64,000 bases of DNA from Fagopyrum homotropicum (taxonomy: Eukaryota > Streptophyta > Magnoliopsida > Caryophyllales > Polygonaceae): positions 12,430,001 through 12,494,000 of the forward strand of contig BSWB01000008.1 of assembly GCA_033239125.1 (NCBI GenBank). Reading direction: 5' to 3'. Under the pieces are notes generated by a model that saw nothing but the letters and a program-made list of their open reading frames with translations, did not search any database and had not been told where the DNA came from. This document shows positions 10,317 through 21,227 of this stretch, piece after piece; within the stretch, counting starts at the first letter, position 1, and the number at the start of each line of letters is the position of its first letter. The translations under genes and the position numbers were made by a program.

Positions 10317-13300
10317 TGTAACACCCCAAATTCTGAGTACTCGGGGAGCTACTGGTTAGGACCTCACAATGGGTCCCGACCTTAGTTTGACAACAATTTC
10401 ACTAGGATCTTACAACAAGGCACAAAAGTATTTAAAACATTTGAAAACTTTAAACAATATATACATGAAGATTATGTATCAGCCTTACAAAGCAAAGGTA
10501 CTAAAACAACACATATGAAGAACAGAAGACATCCCCGTCCCCAACTAAATGAGTAGGTGGACCTGGCTGACCATTCCCTCCGGATCTCTCTACAACTGTC
10601 ATAACCTGCAAGACATCTACAAAGCGGTATAATACCGTTAGCTAACATACTATGCACAAGTATAAAGGTAAAAGCACAAACACACAACATACACAATCAA
10701 CATGCAACACTCAATCCTTTTATTATCTTTAATTAGGTGATATGTCATTACTAATGATACTTATTTTGTGACACGAGGGATTCCCAAACCTCGCCCCTGT
10801 CCCCGTTTACCAACGCGGAATGGTACTAATGCATTTGACCGTCTACCTGACTAGGCTGGTCGCAGGGAACCTCCTAGACTCTCGCAAGAGCTAGGCAGAT
10901 GATGTCACGACCCGTTATCATACACTTGGGTCAATTATGTAAATAATAAAGTCGGCCTAATCCGGTTTCGTTGTTTATCATAACTAACAAACACCACTCA
11001 TACACATTACACTCATACAAGAAGATAGCTAAGTAAGTCTGTGGACTTACCAGAATCAGATCTCGATTCTCTTAATCACAACTCAATCTGTAACTGTATA
11101 ACTCGGTTGCTTGTCAAAGGAGGCAAGTATGTCAGCACACTTTTTAGGTAATTAGAAGTCTAAGACTTCTAAGGTAGTAGATCCTATTAGAACAGAATTT
11201 AATACAATACCTATTTATGGTAAAATGGCTATTTTACCCTTGGTCTCGAAACTTCCAAAAATTCCCTAATTCATGCCCAAAATCTTAATTGAGACTAAAG
11301 AGTCATATTCTAACTCCTAAAGATGAGTTTGGCTACAAACTGGCAATTTAACCATTTCCCTATTTTCGGAAAGATCGTTAAGGTTCAACTTCGGCTTCAA
11401 GTATAAAATTCGAATAATCTTATAAAAATTCCGAAATAATTCCCTAGATCATCTATGATATCTCATCTACTCCTAGGAGCAAGAATTTCTTAAAACTGTT
11501 CAACCATCACTTCTACAAAAATTTCCAAAGTTGGTTACAACACTTAACAAACAGCACACTGTCTTAATTTTGAAAAATCATAACTCCTAGACTACTCGCT
11601 GGATTTATCCCAAATTTTGATATGTTCTACTATAAAATCTTATCTATAATATATCCAAAATTCAGCAGCAAAGGAGATCAAAAGCTGATTTAAAACCATC
11701 TCATAAAATTGCATCACATGCTGTTTTTCTCAACATTCAGCACACTTATAAAAACTGCATAAGGAGTCAACTTTGCAACATCATAACTCTCAAACCGTAA
11801 CTCCGATTCTTCCCAAATTTTAACCCAGAAGACTATGTATATCCATCTATGACCTATCAAAAATTCAACGGTGGATCTTCATCCTAACTCCTTAAAATTG
11901 AGCAACAAGATTGACCGTTTCAACTTCAAAATTTTGAAGAAGACAACCAAAAAAACTAGGCACAATGAGTTCATGAATTTCAGGTTCTATCTACACGGTC
12001 AGCCACTCTGTAAACCTCAGTTCTCTTCTCATATATCCTATTGTTCCATACCTATGGACATCTACACCCAACTTGCCTCAAAAATCATATTTTGTACACT
12101 TAATTGGAAACACAACTACTATCCTCTACACTAGTATAACAACAACAACAAGGATCCCAGAAGCGCTTACTGGCAGCAGGTTGAAGAGGATGGTCTGCTG
12201 AATCCCTTGACGACAGGATCAAGATGAGGGCTGGGTTTGCTGCAATCGGTTTAGACAAAACCTAGGATAGAAGGGCAATTAGCCTTGGTCTTTAGACTAA
12301 GCCGGTGTAGACAGAAACAAGAGACGGAACAGACTCACCTCGTTGCCCTTTCTTAGAGTTGAAGACAGACGAAGGGGGTACCCTACTTGTCTGAGTCTAT
12401 ACGTTTGATAGTGAAGATCGAGTCTGCTGCACGTGAATGATGGCCTTCCATCATCGATAACAAACAAAGCATAAGGGAGGGGATAGGGATAATATCTATT
12501 CGACTCACTTGTGCCGAAGTGTTGTGTGCAGAACCTATGTCCCAGGCGTCTGTACGTGTGCAGCAGCCTTGCTACCTTCTGGATCTCGCAGCAAGAAGCG
12601 TTTGGCTTGTCTGAGAGTGTCGCTGGTGTATTTGGGATGCAGTTCTATACGGAGAAGAGTTAGGAAGGGTGCGGCGTCTTTGATTGCTATCAACTGGGAG
12701 GAATTGCTCGTTGGGTAGAAGGTTGAGGTTTTGTGGCTCGATGCCGAAAAGAAGGGATGGAGCAGTTGGCGTGAATCTGGACAGAAGGCAAGCGGCTGAA
12801 GTGGGAAAGAGATCAGCAAAGATCTCGGCTGTTACGTGCAGAAGGGGAGAGAGAGACTGACCGTTTCTTTCTTCATGGACAACACACGTTGAGGAGTTGA
12901 AGAGTGAGCTGGGCTGCTTCTGGCTGGGCTTCTTGGGCTGTTGCAATCTGCCAACAAGGGACAAGGCCAAGGATGGACAAGGTAAGCACAAGAGATGGGC
13001 TGAAAAAAAAAACCAAAGGTGGGCTGAGTTTGTAAAAAGCAAAGGTGGGCTGAGTTTGTAAAAAGCAAAGGTGGGTTGGGTTGTCAAAACTCATCATAAT
13101 CGTCATGGCTTTGTCAGGCCCTTGCATGACTTCGTCACAGGGTTGTCGGGCTTCGTCATGACCTCGTCTTAGCTCTGTCATGGTCTCGTCACTGCTTTGT
13201 CACAGTCTCGTCTCAGCCTTGTCATGATCTCGTCTAAAGTCGTCGTTGAGGATTAATTATAAGAATTAGGGTTTGATATAATTCTATCATTTTATGTGAA

Positions 13301-13635
13301 TTAAATTCTACATAAAATGATAAATAATTATAAGAATTAGGGTTTCATATAACTCTATCATTTTATGTGAATTAAATTCTACATAAAATGAGAAATAATT
13401 ATAAGAATTAGGATTTGATATAATTATATCATTTTATGTGAATTAAATTCTACATAAAATGATAAACAATTATAAGAATTAGGGTTGATATAATTCTATC
13501 ATTTTATGTGAATTAAATTCTACATAAAATGATAAAATTTGCGAATAAAGAAATACTAGATAGAATGGGAACCGTTAACGGCTCGAAGTCCGAATTGGTT
13601 TGGAATTAAACGGAATAAAAATTCCGGATATTACA
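10317..13635 (-). mobile_element. A1 left LTR (3' LTR), 3319 bp
   Basis: Begins TGTAACACCCCAAATTC and ends CCGGATATTACA. In plus-strand order it holds the U5-end hairpin (about 10354-10382), the TTAGAAGTCT inverted repeat (11152-11172), an AT-rich middle, a GC-rich block (about 12500-12960), repeated TGGGCT motifs (12908-13060), a run of GTCA repeats (13085-13245) and a 71-bp minisatellite (about 13250-13535). A 26-30 bp stretch ending GCAAAGGTGGG is duplicated at 13010-13075, which accounts for its extra length over the right LTR. Confidence 0.85.
13250..13535. repeat. 71-bp minisatellite in A1 left LTR, 4 copies
   Basis: Four units with a 71-bp period (TTAGGGTTT or variants at 13266, 13337, 13408 and about 13479). 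Each unit holds a telo-box-like TTAGGGTTT (degenerate in units 3 and 4) and an 11-bp inverted repeat TCATTTTATGT / ACATAAAATGA around a 12-base spacer. Read on the element's own strand the array lies near the start of U3. Confidence 0.9.
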
Positions 13636-13641
13636 TCAGTA

Positions 13642-13652
13642 CCCCCTTAAAA
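13642..13652 (-). other. A1 polypurine tract 1 (used)
   Basis: Minus strand TTTTAAGGGGG, a few bases from the LTR end at 13635. Because A1's other LTR ends at the same sequence (20219, followed by the TSD), this tract primed the plus strand when A1 was copied. Confidence 0.75.
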
Positions 13653-13806
13653 TAAGTTTCGTCCCAAAACTTAGAACAAGGTACTTAATTAAACGACTTC
13701 CATAAATAAACTGGTATGTCCTAGTCTCACTAACTTTTTATTCATTTCTTAAACTTCTCCAACCCTATCAAAGCGTAATTAAAAAAAAACTGGTCATTAC
13801 ATTAGA

Positions 13807-13817
13807 TCCCCCTCAAA
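13807..13817 (-). other. A1 polypurine tract 2 (alternative)
   Basis: A second tract, minus strand TTTTGAGGGGGA, lies 165 bp further in, after a second LTR-like end GGTCATTACA at 13801. In element A2 the equivalent boundary is the real LTR end. In A1 it is internal. Confidence 0.7.
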
Positions 13818-16172
13818 ATAAGTTTCGTCCCGAAACTTAGGGTAAGACAATCTTGATCGGCCTTTAAGGCACCAAATGGGTGTGTTTGATCACTACACAA
13901 AAGTCTCGTCGTTTCCACATCTTAGTTTCCCGCACATCAAGATTACCAAAAACACACATCACTGACTAAACACTCAATCATGAAATAAACAAGCAGTCAA
14001 ACAATATCACACATCCAAGGTCAACCCCTAACTCATCATTCTTGAGGTTACAACTATCATTACATAGGTCTTTGAAAGGTTACGTCTCTTACTATCCCCA
14101 GTATCTTAGGTAGTCCTATCAGCTTTTCATAAAACCACTAAATCTTAAATCTTTTCAGGTATTTAGATCACAAACGCCTGCTACCACGTTCTTGAGTGGT
14201 TACCGGATATCTCACCGGTATCATCCGGCTCAACTATCTGATCCTCTAATCTGATGACCTAACTCGTGTCTGGTAGGTATCTCTCCAACTGAAATTCTCA
14301 AACTCAGTTCCCAAACTTAGTCTCTGTGGAAAACTGAAGCTACCCTCTCCAATAGGGTGAGAAATACTAGTCCCTCAGTCACTTTTAAACCGCTTTAAAA
14401 CTTCCAATGGTCATCATCATATGTTCACTTGGCGTTATAATACTATTTATAGATCTATAATACATTGTTAGCTCAACCTTAGGCTTCTCACGCATTTTCC
14501 AAGATCTTAAGTGACCCAAAACATGTCCGGAATGACGGTATTAGACACAAAGTGATCTCCTATCACCGTATTTGATCATAACTACTCAATAATTGTTAGC
14601 ATACCATCAGCAGTGCACTCTTTTATCCACCATGGTTACCAGCCCGATAGTATCCCTCTGACTCAAAACGCAACTCGGATCCGTTCCGATATCATAATAC
14701 ACGTAAAATCTGCTCCGATATTATGCTATCTTTAAGCAAGGTTACTGGGTTGTAAGTATACTCCTGTCGCTTCTCTTTCTTATGTATCTTTGACTCAGAA
14801 TGGTAGTTAATCACTTTGAGCTTTCTAGTGCAAACCATGCACAATACTTTTATTACATCGTTAATTCTTCTCTAATCCATCCGGAAAACTCACTCTAGAG
14901 TATTCCATTAGTATAGAATTCCAAAACTACTTGTCTGGCAACGTGTAACAAAGCCATCACTCTTCACTCGGATCCATAATAGGGTACCAGTCCCCTTCTA
15001 TTACCTCTACATGCACATAAGTTCCCGTACAACATTTCCAGTCACTCACATAGCCTAACTCACGTTTCTTCCAACTAGAATGCATTTCACCAACTATCAC
15101 CATCTTAAACTCGAAACGACATCAATCAGTACCCTTGATCTTCTTGCTTTGTGGGTTAGGACCCACCACACTTCCGCTGCGCTACTCTGCTTATCCCGTT
15201 GTCACTCATTAATCCTAAGGACCTTTTCTGTAAGTATAAAATGATTGACCCTAAAACTCTTTCTTCCAATTATGCCATGAGTCTTATCCAGATGAAGTAC
15301 CAAGTACCTTCTTTACTTGCCTTAAACAAATAAAACAACGATTGAAAAACAACTTTTTCCGCTTACTTTCTTAATTCTTCTACCACGGATCCAAACTCCC
15401 TGATTTGACCGGAGTTTGATCTTAACTAGCCAAGAAGTAACCCTTACAACGTTTCTCTTTATACCTTTAATTCATCCAAGAAGGTTGTCGTTGCCTACTT
15501 AAGGAAATCCTCTAAGGCGTCGGTATAGCTACTCCATAGATCCACCGTCACAAATATCTCTTCTTAACGGCACATAACTCGTCAATACCAAACAATACTT
15601 GCACATCCATGGTTGACATCGGTCAGTCTATAATTGACTTATCTAAATTTCATACCTCCACTAGTATTAAACTTTTGGTGCACATCACTTACTAGATTAA
15701 TCCTTTTATGCTTCTTTAGTTCGTCTTATCTTTCACTCTTCTCTAGTCCGATTGTGTCATTCATCTGGCATAAATAGTCGTTTCAAGTTTCCACGATAGC
15801 TTGCAGGCGTCTTTGAAATTCTTATGGCCGTAATGATCATCCACTTGTAGTTCCTTTTGCATGGACCATCTGTGTTGATGGCTTAGGTCCCGTGATAATT
15901 CAGGTTACCCTTGACTCTCGAGTCTAGCAAGGCCGTTCTCCCATACAGATTTCTTCACTGTTGTTGGTGGTAATATCGCCTTCTTGAACCTCCGTTGACC
16001 CTGCTACAGGCTTCCATTCTTTGGATATTGGCGTCGCGGTTTCTTTCAAACTTCTTATATCTTTGAGGAGGTCAAAACCTCCCCACGCTTGTGGGGTCTG
16101 CCTTTTCGCTTTTACACTCAATTGTAAGTCTTCATTCCGTGCACCTTAGATTCTCAAACCTGGATTAACACT

Positions 16173-16647
16173 TTGTCTCTTCTGGTTTCTTATGCCCATA
16201 ATGGTCTATGGGGCATCCGCCTCGATTATAACGTCCTTGATTCCGCAATCTTGGTTGTACTCAATTCTACTTGTCCTGTTCCAATATTGTTATCTCTACT
16301 CCGCACTCTTGAAGTCTCTGGCATGGTTCTTCTAGTTCCCTCTCTCGGCCTCGTATGCCCGAGTTCCTTGTACGACCTTCTATACCTTCTAACTGAACTG
16401 ACTCAGGGATTTCTTCCTCATCTGATTGCGCGTGTGGTAAAAATTATCTTCACAACTTTACTTCCTTGCTCACTTGTTCTTTGGATAATTTGTAAGGATC
16501 ACCAAGCAGCCTACCCGAGTATAATACTCAATTCAAGTTCCGATTCCATTGCCTCGTGTTGGAGATTCTTCAAGGCCGTAGTTGATTTATCATGAGGCGA
16601 TAATCGCTTCGTGATATCACGACTAAAGGATATAAAATATCCTTTAG
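16173..16647 (-). other. Leader of A1 with three consecutive palindromes
   Basis: Just inside the PBS in element orientation. At 16600-16647 lie GCGAT-A-ATCGC, the 12-bp palindrome CGTGATATCACG, and an inverted repeat with 10-base arms CTAAAGGATA / TATCCTTTAG around TAAAA (16623-16647). The plus-strand open frame covering 16173-16595 is antisense to the element and I do not consider it a gene. A dimerisation or packaging role is only inferred from position. Confidence 0.5.
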
Positions 16648-16913
16648 GATACTAACAAACTAAGCATACACATGTATATAACATATAATAAGAAACATCA
16701 TAAAAAGTCTATATACTAACTCCTATCGATCCAAGTTGCAGAGATCCACGGAGAGCGATGGTGGTCCGACGTACTACTAACCCAACAACCCGACTATGCG
16801 TGTGTGTAAAAACAAAAATCCGTTTTGAAAAATTTTAGACCCCTTTTGGGTTCTATTTATTTTGTACATTCGGTCTTTCAGAAGATTTCAAGTGTCTTTG
16901 TTGCCAACCTAGA

Positions 16914-16925
16914 GCTCTGATACCA
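16914..16925 (-). other. A1 primer-binding site (initiator-Met tRNA)
   Basis: Minus strand TGGTATCAGAGC, three bases from the right LTR. It fixes element orientation as minus. Confidence 0.85.
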
Positions 16926-16928
16926 TAT

Positions 16929-19900
16929 TGTAACACCCCAAATTCTGAGAACTCGGGGAGCTACTGGTTAGGACCTCACAATGGGTCCCGACCTTAGTTT
17001 GACAACAATTTCACTAGGATCTTACAACAAGGCACAAAAGTATTTAAAACATTTGAAAACTTTAAACAATATATACATGAAGATTATGTATCAGCCTTAC
17101 AAAGCAAAGGTACCAAAACAACACATATGAAGAACAGAAGACATCCCCGTCCCCAACTAAATGAGTAGGTGGACCCGGCTAACCATTCTCTCCGGATCTC
17201 TCTACAACTGTCATAACCTGCAAGGCATCTACAAAGCGGTATAATACCGTTAGCTAACATTCTATGCATAAGTATAAAGGTAAAAGCACAAAGACACAAC
17301 ATACACCATCAACATGCAACACTCAATCCTTTTATTATCTTTAATCGGGTGATATGTCATTACTAATGATACTTATTTTGTGACACGAGGGATTCCCAAA
17401 CCTCGCCCCTGTCCCCGTTTACCAACGCGGAATGGTACTAATGCATTTGACCGTCTACCTGACTGGGCTGGTCGCAGGGAACCTCCTAGACTCTCGCAAG
17501 AGCTAGGCAGATGATGTAACGACCCGTTATCATACACTTGGGTCAATTACGTAAATAATAAAGTCGGCCTAATCCGGTTTCGTTGTTTATCATAACTAAC
17601 AAACACCACTCAAACACATTACACTCATACAAGAAGATAGCTAAGTAAGTCTGTGGACTTACCTGAATTAGATCTCGATTCTCTTAATCCAACTCAATCT
17701 GTAATTGTATAACTCGGTTGCCTGTCAAAGGAGGCAAGTGTGTCAGCACACTTTTTAGGTAATTAGAAGTCTAAGACTTCTAAGGTAGTAGATCCTATTA
17801 GAACAGAATTTAATACAGTACCAATTTATGGTAAAATGACTATTTTACCCTTGGTCTCGAAACTTCCAAAAATTCCCTAATTCATGCCTAAAATCTTATT
17901 TGAGACTAAAGAGTCATATTCTAACTCCTAAAGATGAGTTTGGTTACAAACTGGCAATTTACCCATTTCCCTATTTTCGGAAAGATCGTTAAGGTCCAAC
18001 TTCGGCTTCTAATATAAAATTCGAATAATCTTATAAAAATTCCGAAATAATTCCCTAGATCATCTATGATATCTCATCTACTCCTAGGAGCAAGAATTTC
18101 TTAAAACTGTTCAACCATCACTTCTACAAAAATTCCCAAAGTTGGTTACAACACTTAACAAACAGCACACTGTCTTAATTTTGAAAAATCATACCTCCTA
18201 GACTACTAGCTGGATTTATCCCAAATTTTGATATGTTCTACTATAAAATCTTATCTATAATATATCCAAAATTCAGCAGCAAAGGAGATCAAAAGCGTAT
18301 TTAAAACCATCTCACAAAACTGCATCACATGCTGTTTTTCTCAACATTCAGCACACTTATAAAAACTGCATGAGGAGTCAACTTTGCAACATCATAACTC
18401 TCAAACCGTAACTCCGATTCTTCCCAAATTTTAACCCAGAAGACTATGTATATCCATCTATGACCTATCAAAAATTCAACGGTGGATCTTCATCCTAACT
18501 CCTTAAAATTGAGCTACAAGATTGACCGTTTCAACTTCAAAATTTTGAAGAAGACAACCAAAAAAACTGGGCACAATGAGTTCATGAATTTCTGGTTCTA
18601 TCTACACGGTCAGCCACTCTGTAAACCTCAGTTCCCTTCTCATATATCTTATTGTTCCATACCTATGGACATCTACACCCAACTTGCCTCAAAAATCATA
18701 TTCTGTACACTTAATTGGAAACACAACTACTATCCTCTACACTAGTATAACAACAACACCAACGATCCAAGAAGCGCTTACCGGCAGTAGGTTGAAGAGG
18801 ATAGTCTGCTGAATCCCTTGACGACAGGATCAAGATGAGGGCTGGGTTTGCTGCAATCGGTTTAGACAAAACCTAGGATAGAAGGGCAATTAGCCTTGGT
18901 CTTGAGACTAAGCCGGTGTAGACAAAAACAAGAGACGGAACAGACTCACCTCGCTGCCCTTTCTCAGAGTTGAAGGCAGACGAAGGGGGTGTCCTGCTTG
19001 TTTGAGTCTATACGTTTGATAGTGAAGATCGAGTCTGCTGTACATGAATGATAGCCTTCCATCATCGATAACAAACAAAGCAGAAGGGAGGGGATAGGGA
19101 TAATATCTATTCGACTCACCTGTGCCGAAGTGTTGTGTGCAGAACCTATGTCCCAGGCGTCTGTACGTGTGTAGCAGCCTTGCTATCTTCTGGATCTCGC
19201 AGCAAGGAGCGTCTGGCTTGTGTGAGAGTGTCGCTGGTGTATTTGGGATGCAATTCTATACGCAGAAGAGTTAGGAAGGGTGCAGCATCTTTGATTGCTA
19301 TCAATTGGGAGGAATTGCTCGCTGGGTAGAAGGTTGAGGTTCTGTGGCTCGATACCGAAAAGAAGGGATGGAGCAGTTGGCGTGAATCTGGACAGAAGGC
19401 AAGCGGCTGAAGTGGGAAAGAGATCAGCAAAGATCTCGGTTGTTACGTACAGAAGGGGAGAGAGAGACTGACCGTTTCTTTCTTCATGGACAACACACGT
19501 TGAGGAGTTGAAGAGTGAGCTGGGCTGCTTCTGGCTGGGCTTCTTGGGCTGCTGCAATCTGCCAACAAGGGACAAGGCCAAGGCTGGACAAGGTAAGCAC
19601 AAGAGATGGGCTAAAAAAAAACCAAAGGTGGGCTGAGTTTGTAAAAAGCAAAGGTGGGCTGGGTTGTCAAAACTCGTCATAACTCGTCATGGCTTTGTCA
19701 AGCCCATGCATGACTTCGTCACAGAGTTGTCGGGCTTCGTCATGACCTCGTCTCAGCTCTGTCATGGTCTCGTCACAGCTTTGTCACAGTCTCGTCTCAG
19801 CCTTGTCATGATCTCGTCTAAAGTCGTCGTTGAGGATTAATTATAAGAATTAGGGTTTGATATAATTCTATCATTTTTTGTGAATTAAATTCTACATAAA

Positions 19901-20219
19901 ATGATAAATAATTATAAGAATTAGGGTTTCATATAATTCTATCATTTTATGTGAATTAAATTCTACATAAAATGAGAAATAATTATAAGAATTAGGGTTT
20001 GATATAATTCTATCATTTTATGTGAATTAAATTCTACATAAAATGATAAACAATTATAAGAATTAGGGTTGATATAATTTGATCATTTTATGTAAATTAA
20101 ATTCTACATAAAATGATAAAATTTGTGAATAAAGAAATACTAGATAGAATGGGAACCGTTAACGGCTCGAAGTCCGAATTGATTCGGAATTAAACGGAAT
20201 AAAAATTCCGGATATTACA
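16929..20219 (-). mobile_element. A1 right LTR (5' LTR), 3291 bp
   Basis: Partner of 10317-13635 with the same order of parts. It ends CCGGATATTACA at 20219 and is followed by the TSD ATATT. The minisatellite here has four units (about 19834-20121), three with a perfect TTAGGGTTT (19850, 19921 and 19992). TGGGCT occurs six times between about 19517 and 19660. Confidence 0.85.
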
Positions 20220-20224
20220 ATATT
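20220..20224. repeat. Right TSD of element A1 (ATATT)
   Basis: Matches 10312-10316. Confidence 0.9.
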
Positions 20225-20915
20225 ATTTTGGCCCAAGTGTATGATAACGGGCGGTGACATCATCTACCTAGCTCTTGCGAGAGTCTAGGAGGTTCTCGGC
20301 GACTAGCCCGTGCTAGTTAGACGGTCGGAGGCATCCGTACCGTTCCATGCCGGTAAGAAGGGACCGAGAACTGACCACGGTGGTCTCGTGTCACAAAACT
20401 AAGTTGAATTAGAACGGGATACGACCTAATAATAATAAAGATAATATACGGATTGGTGTGCTTTTGAGTATGTTGTGTGCTTATGATGATTTACGTGTGT
20501 TTTTGCCTTTCCCATTGATTATAATGCCTAGAATATGAGCTAACGGTTTTATACCGAATGATGTAGATTGCCTTGTTGGTTAGGAATGCGGCCGAGAGAT
20601 CAGAAGGGTGGGCAGCCGGGGTCCGTACATTTTAGGAAGGGTTTCTGATTTGGAGTCGAGTTGTGTCTGTCCTTTGGTTATTGCGTTTTGTATGCCACGT
20701 GTTTGGCATTTTGGTTTTGAGTTGTATCTCGGCTGAAGTTTGTTGTTGCATTCTTTCGGGTTTCCTATCATTTGCATTAAAATGATTTATGATTTTTGCC
20801 TTTAATTGTGCCATGTTGGAAAGCTCCGGTGAAATTGTTGTCAAGCTAAGGGTCGGGACCCATTGTCAGATCTCGCCCGTAGCATTCCCGAGTCCCACGA
20901 ATTCGGGGTGTTACA
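20220..20915 (+). mobile_element. Element B' LTR, right fragment
   Basis: Reverse complement of the first ~700 bases of B/C-type LTRs; it ends GAATTCGGGGTGTTACA at 20915. No PBS follows, so this is the outer end of a 3' LTR or a solo LTR of plus orientation. Minus-strand frames here (20580-20844) are shadows. The LTR is more diverged from B and C than they are from each other, in line with its being the oldest layer. Confidence 0.75.
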
Positions 20916-21222
20916 AAAACCACCTCTTATCTAACCCTTTTTCACTTAACCACCTCTTATATTTTTATTTTCATTTAACCACCATATATTTTAATTTGTT
21001 AACATTTGTCCACCTTATTCATTTTCCATCCGGTTTTCCATCCAAATTTAACGGGTCCAACAAAAATAATTAGTTTTGAAAAATAAATAAATATCTTAAA
21101 AAGAAAAAATACCAAAAGTTAGTTACTCACCCGATTTGTTAAGATTAGGGATGATACTATCCGGGTTCGTGCCGGATCTGGGCCAACCTTCTTCTAATTT
21201 TTTGTCCGGATGTAAGGGATGG
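20916..21222. other. Unassigned spacer
   Basis: Sequence between the B' LTR end and the A2 TSD. It holds AACCACCTCTTAT twice and TTTAACCACC variants, is AT-rich, then turns GC-richer towards 21160-21222. It joins 58518-58567 across the A2 insertion. I see no gene and no element I recognise. Confidence 0.5.
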
Positions 21223-21227
21223 ATCTA
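21223..21227. repeat. Left TSD of composite element A2 (ATCTA)
   Basis: Directly precedes TGTAACACCCC at 21228; its partner is 58513-58517, 37 kb away. Confidence 0.85.

Larger units (their letters stand above)
13636..16928 (-). mobile_element. A1 internal region, non-coding with pol relics
   Basis: The 3.3-kb interior has no long minus-strand frame. Two relics are recognisable: RYLPDTS and VIRLEDQIVEPDD at about 14225-14290 (integrase C-terminus), and a degenerate CxxC finger segment of integrase ending in a GVYLQP-like stretch at about 14740-14850. Compared with A2 it lacks about 310 bp near 14412. Conserved palindromes lie close to the PBS (16605-16647). A short minus-strand frame at 15924-16121 recurs in two A2 internal copies but matches nothing I know. 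Confidence 0.75.
10317..20219 (-). mobile_element. Element A1, complete non-autonomous LTR retrotransposon
   Basis: A 9.9-kb element with LTRs 10317-13635 and 16929-20219, internal region 13636-16928, minus-strand PBS, PPT and TSD ATATT. The two LTRs are as long as the interior. No frame for gag or pol is open, so its movement must have relied on proteins supplied by another element. This resembles the LARD class (large retrotransposon derivative), although short integrase relics show descent from a Tekay/Del-like element. It interrupts the opposite-oriented B' LTR. Confidence 0.85.

Noticed and set aside
12572..13087. 171-codon minus-strand frame in A1 left LTR, with a similar one at 19183-19680
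   Set aside because: Confined to the LTR GC block and repeat arrays; the versions differ in frame limits and the block is replaced in A2.
13250..13535. CRISPR-like look of regular repeats
   Set aside because: The 71-bp units follow each other without unique spacers, in a plant LTR; it is a minisatellite.
15924..16121. 65-codon minus-strand frame shared with 33456-33653 and 40084-40281 as a possible small element protein
   Set aside because: It is on the element strand and conserved, but copies are recent relatives, the A2 copy a version is broken, and no family resemblance is seen; left as unassigned sequence.
16173..16595. 140-codon plus-strand frame, open in A1 and in all three A2 interiors (27044, 33621 and 40333)
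   Set aside because: It is antisense to the elements, reads as a hydrophobic string of no known family, and the copies are too similar for its openness to mean selection.
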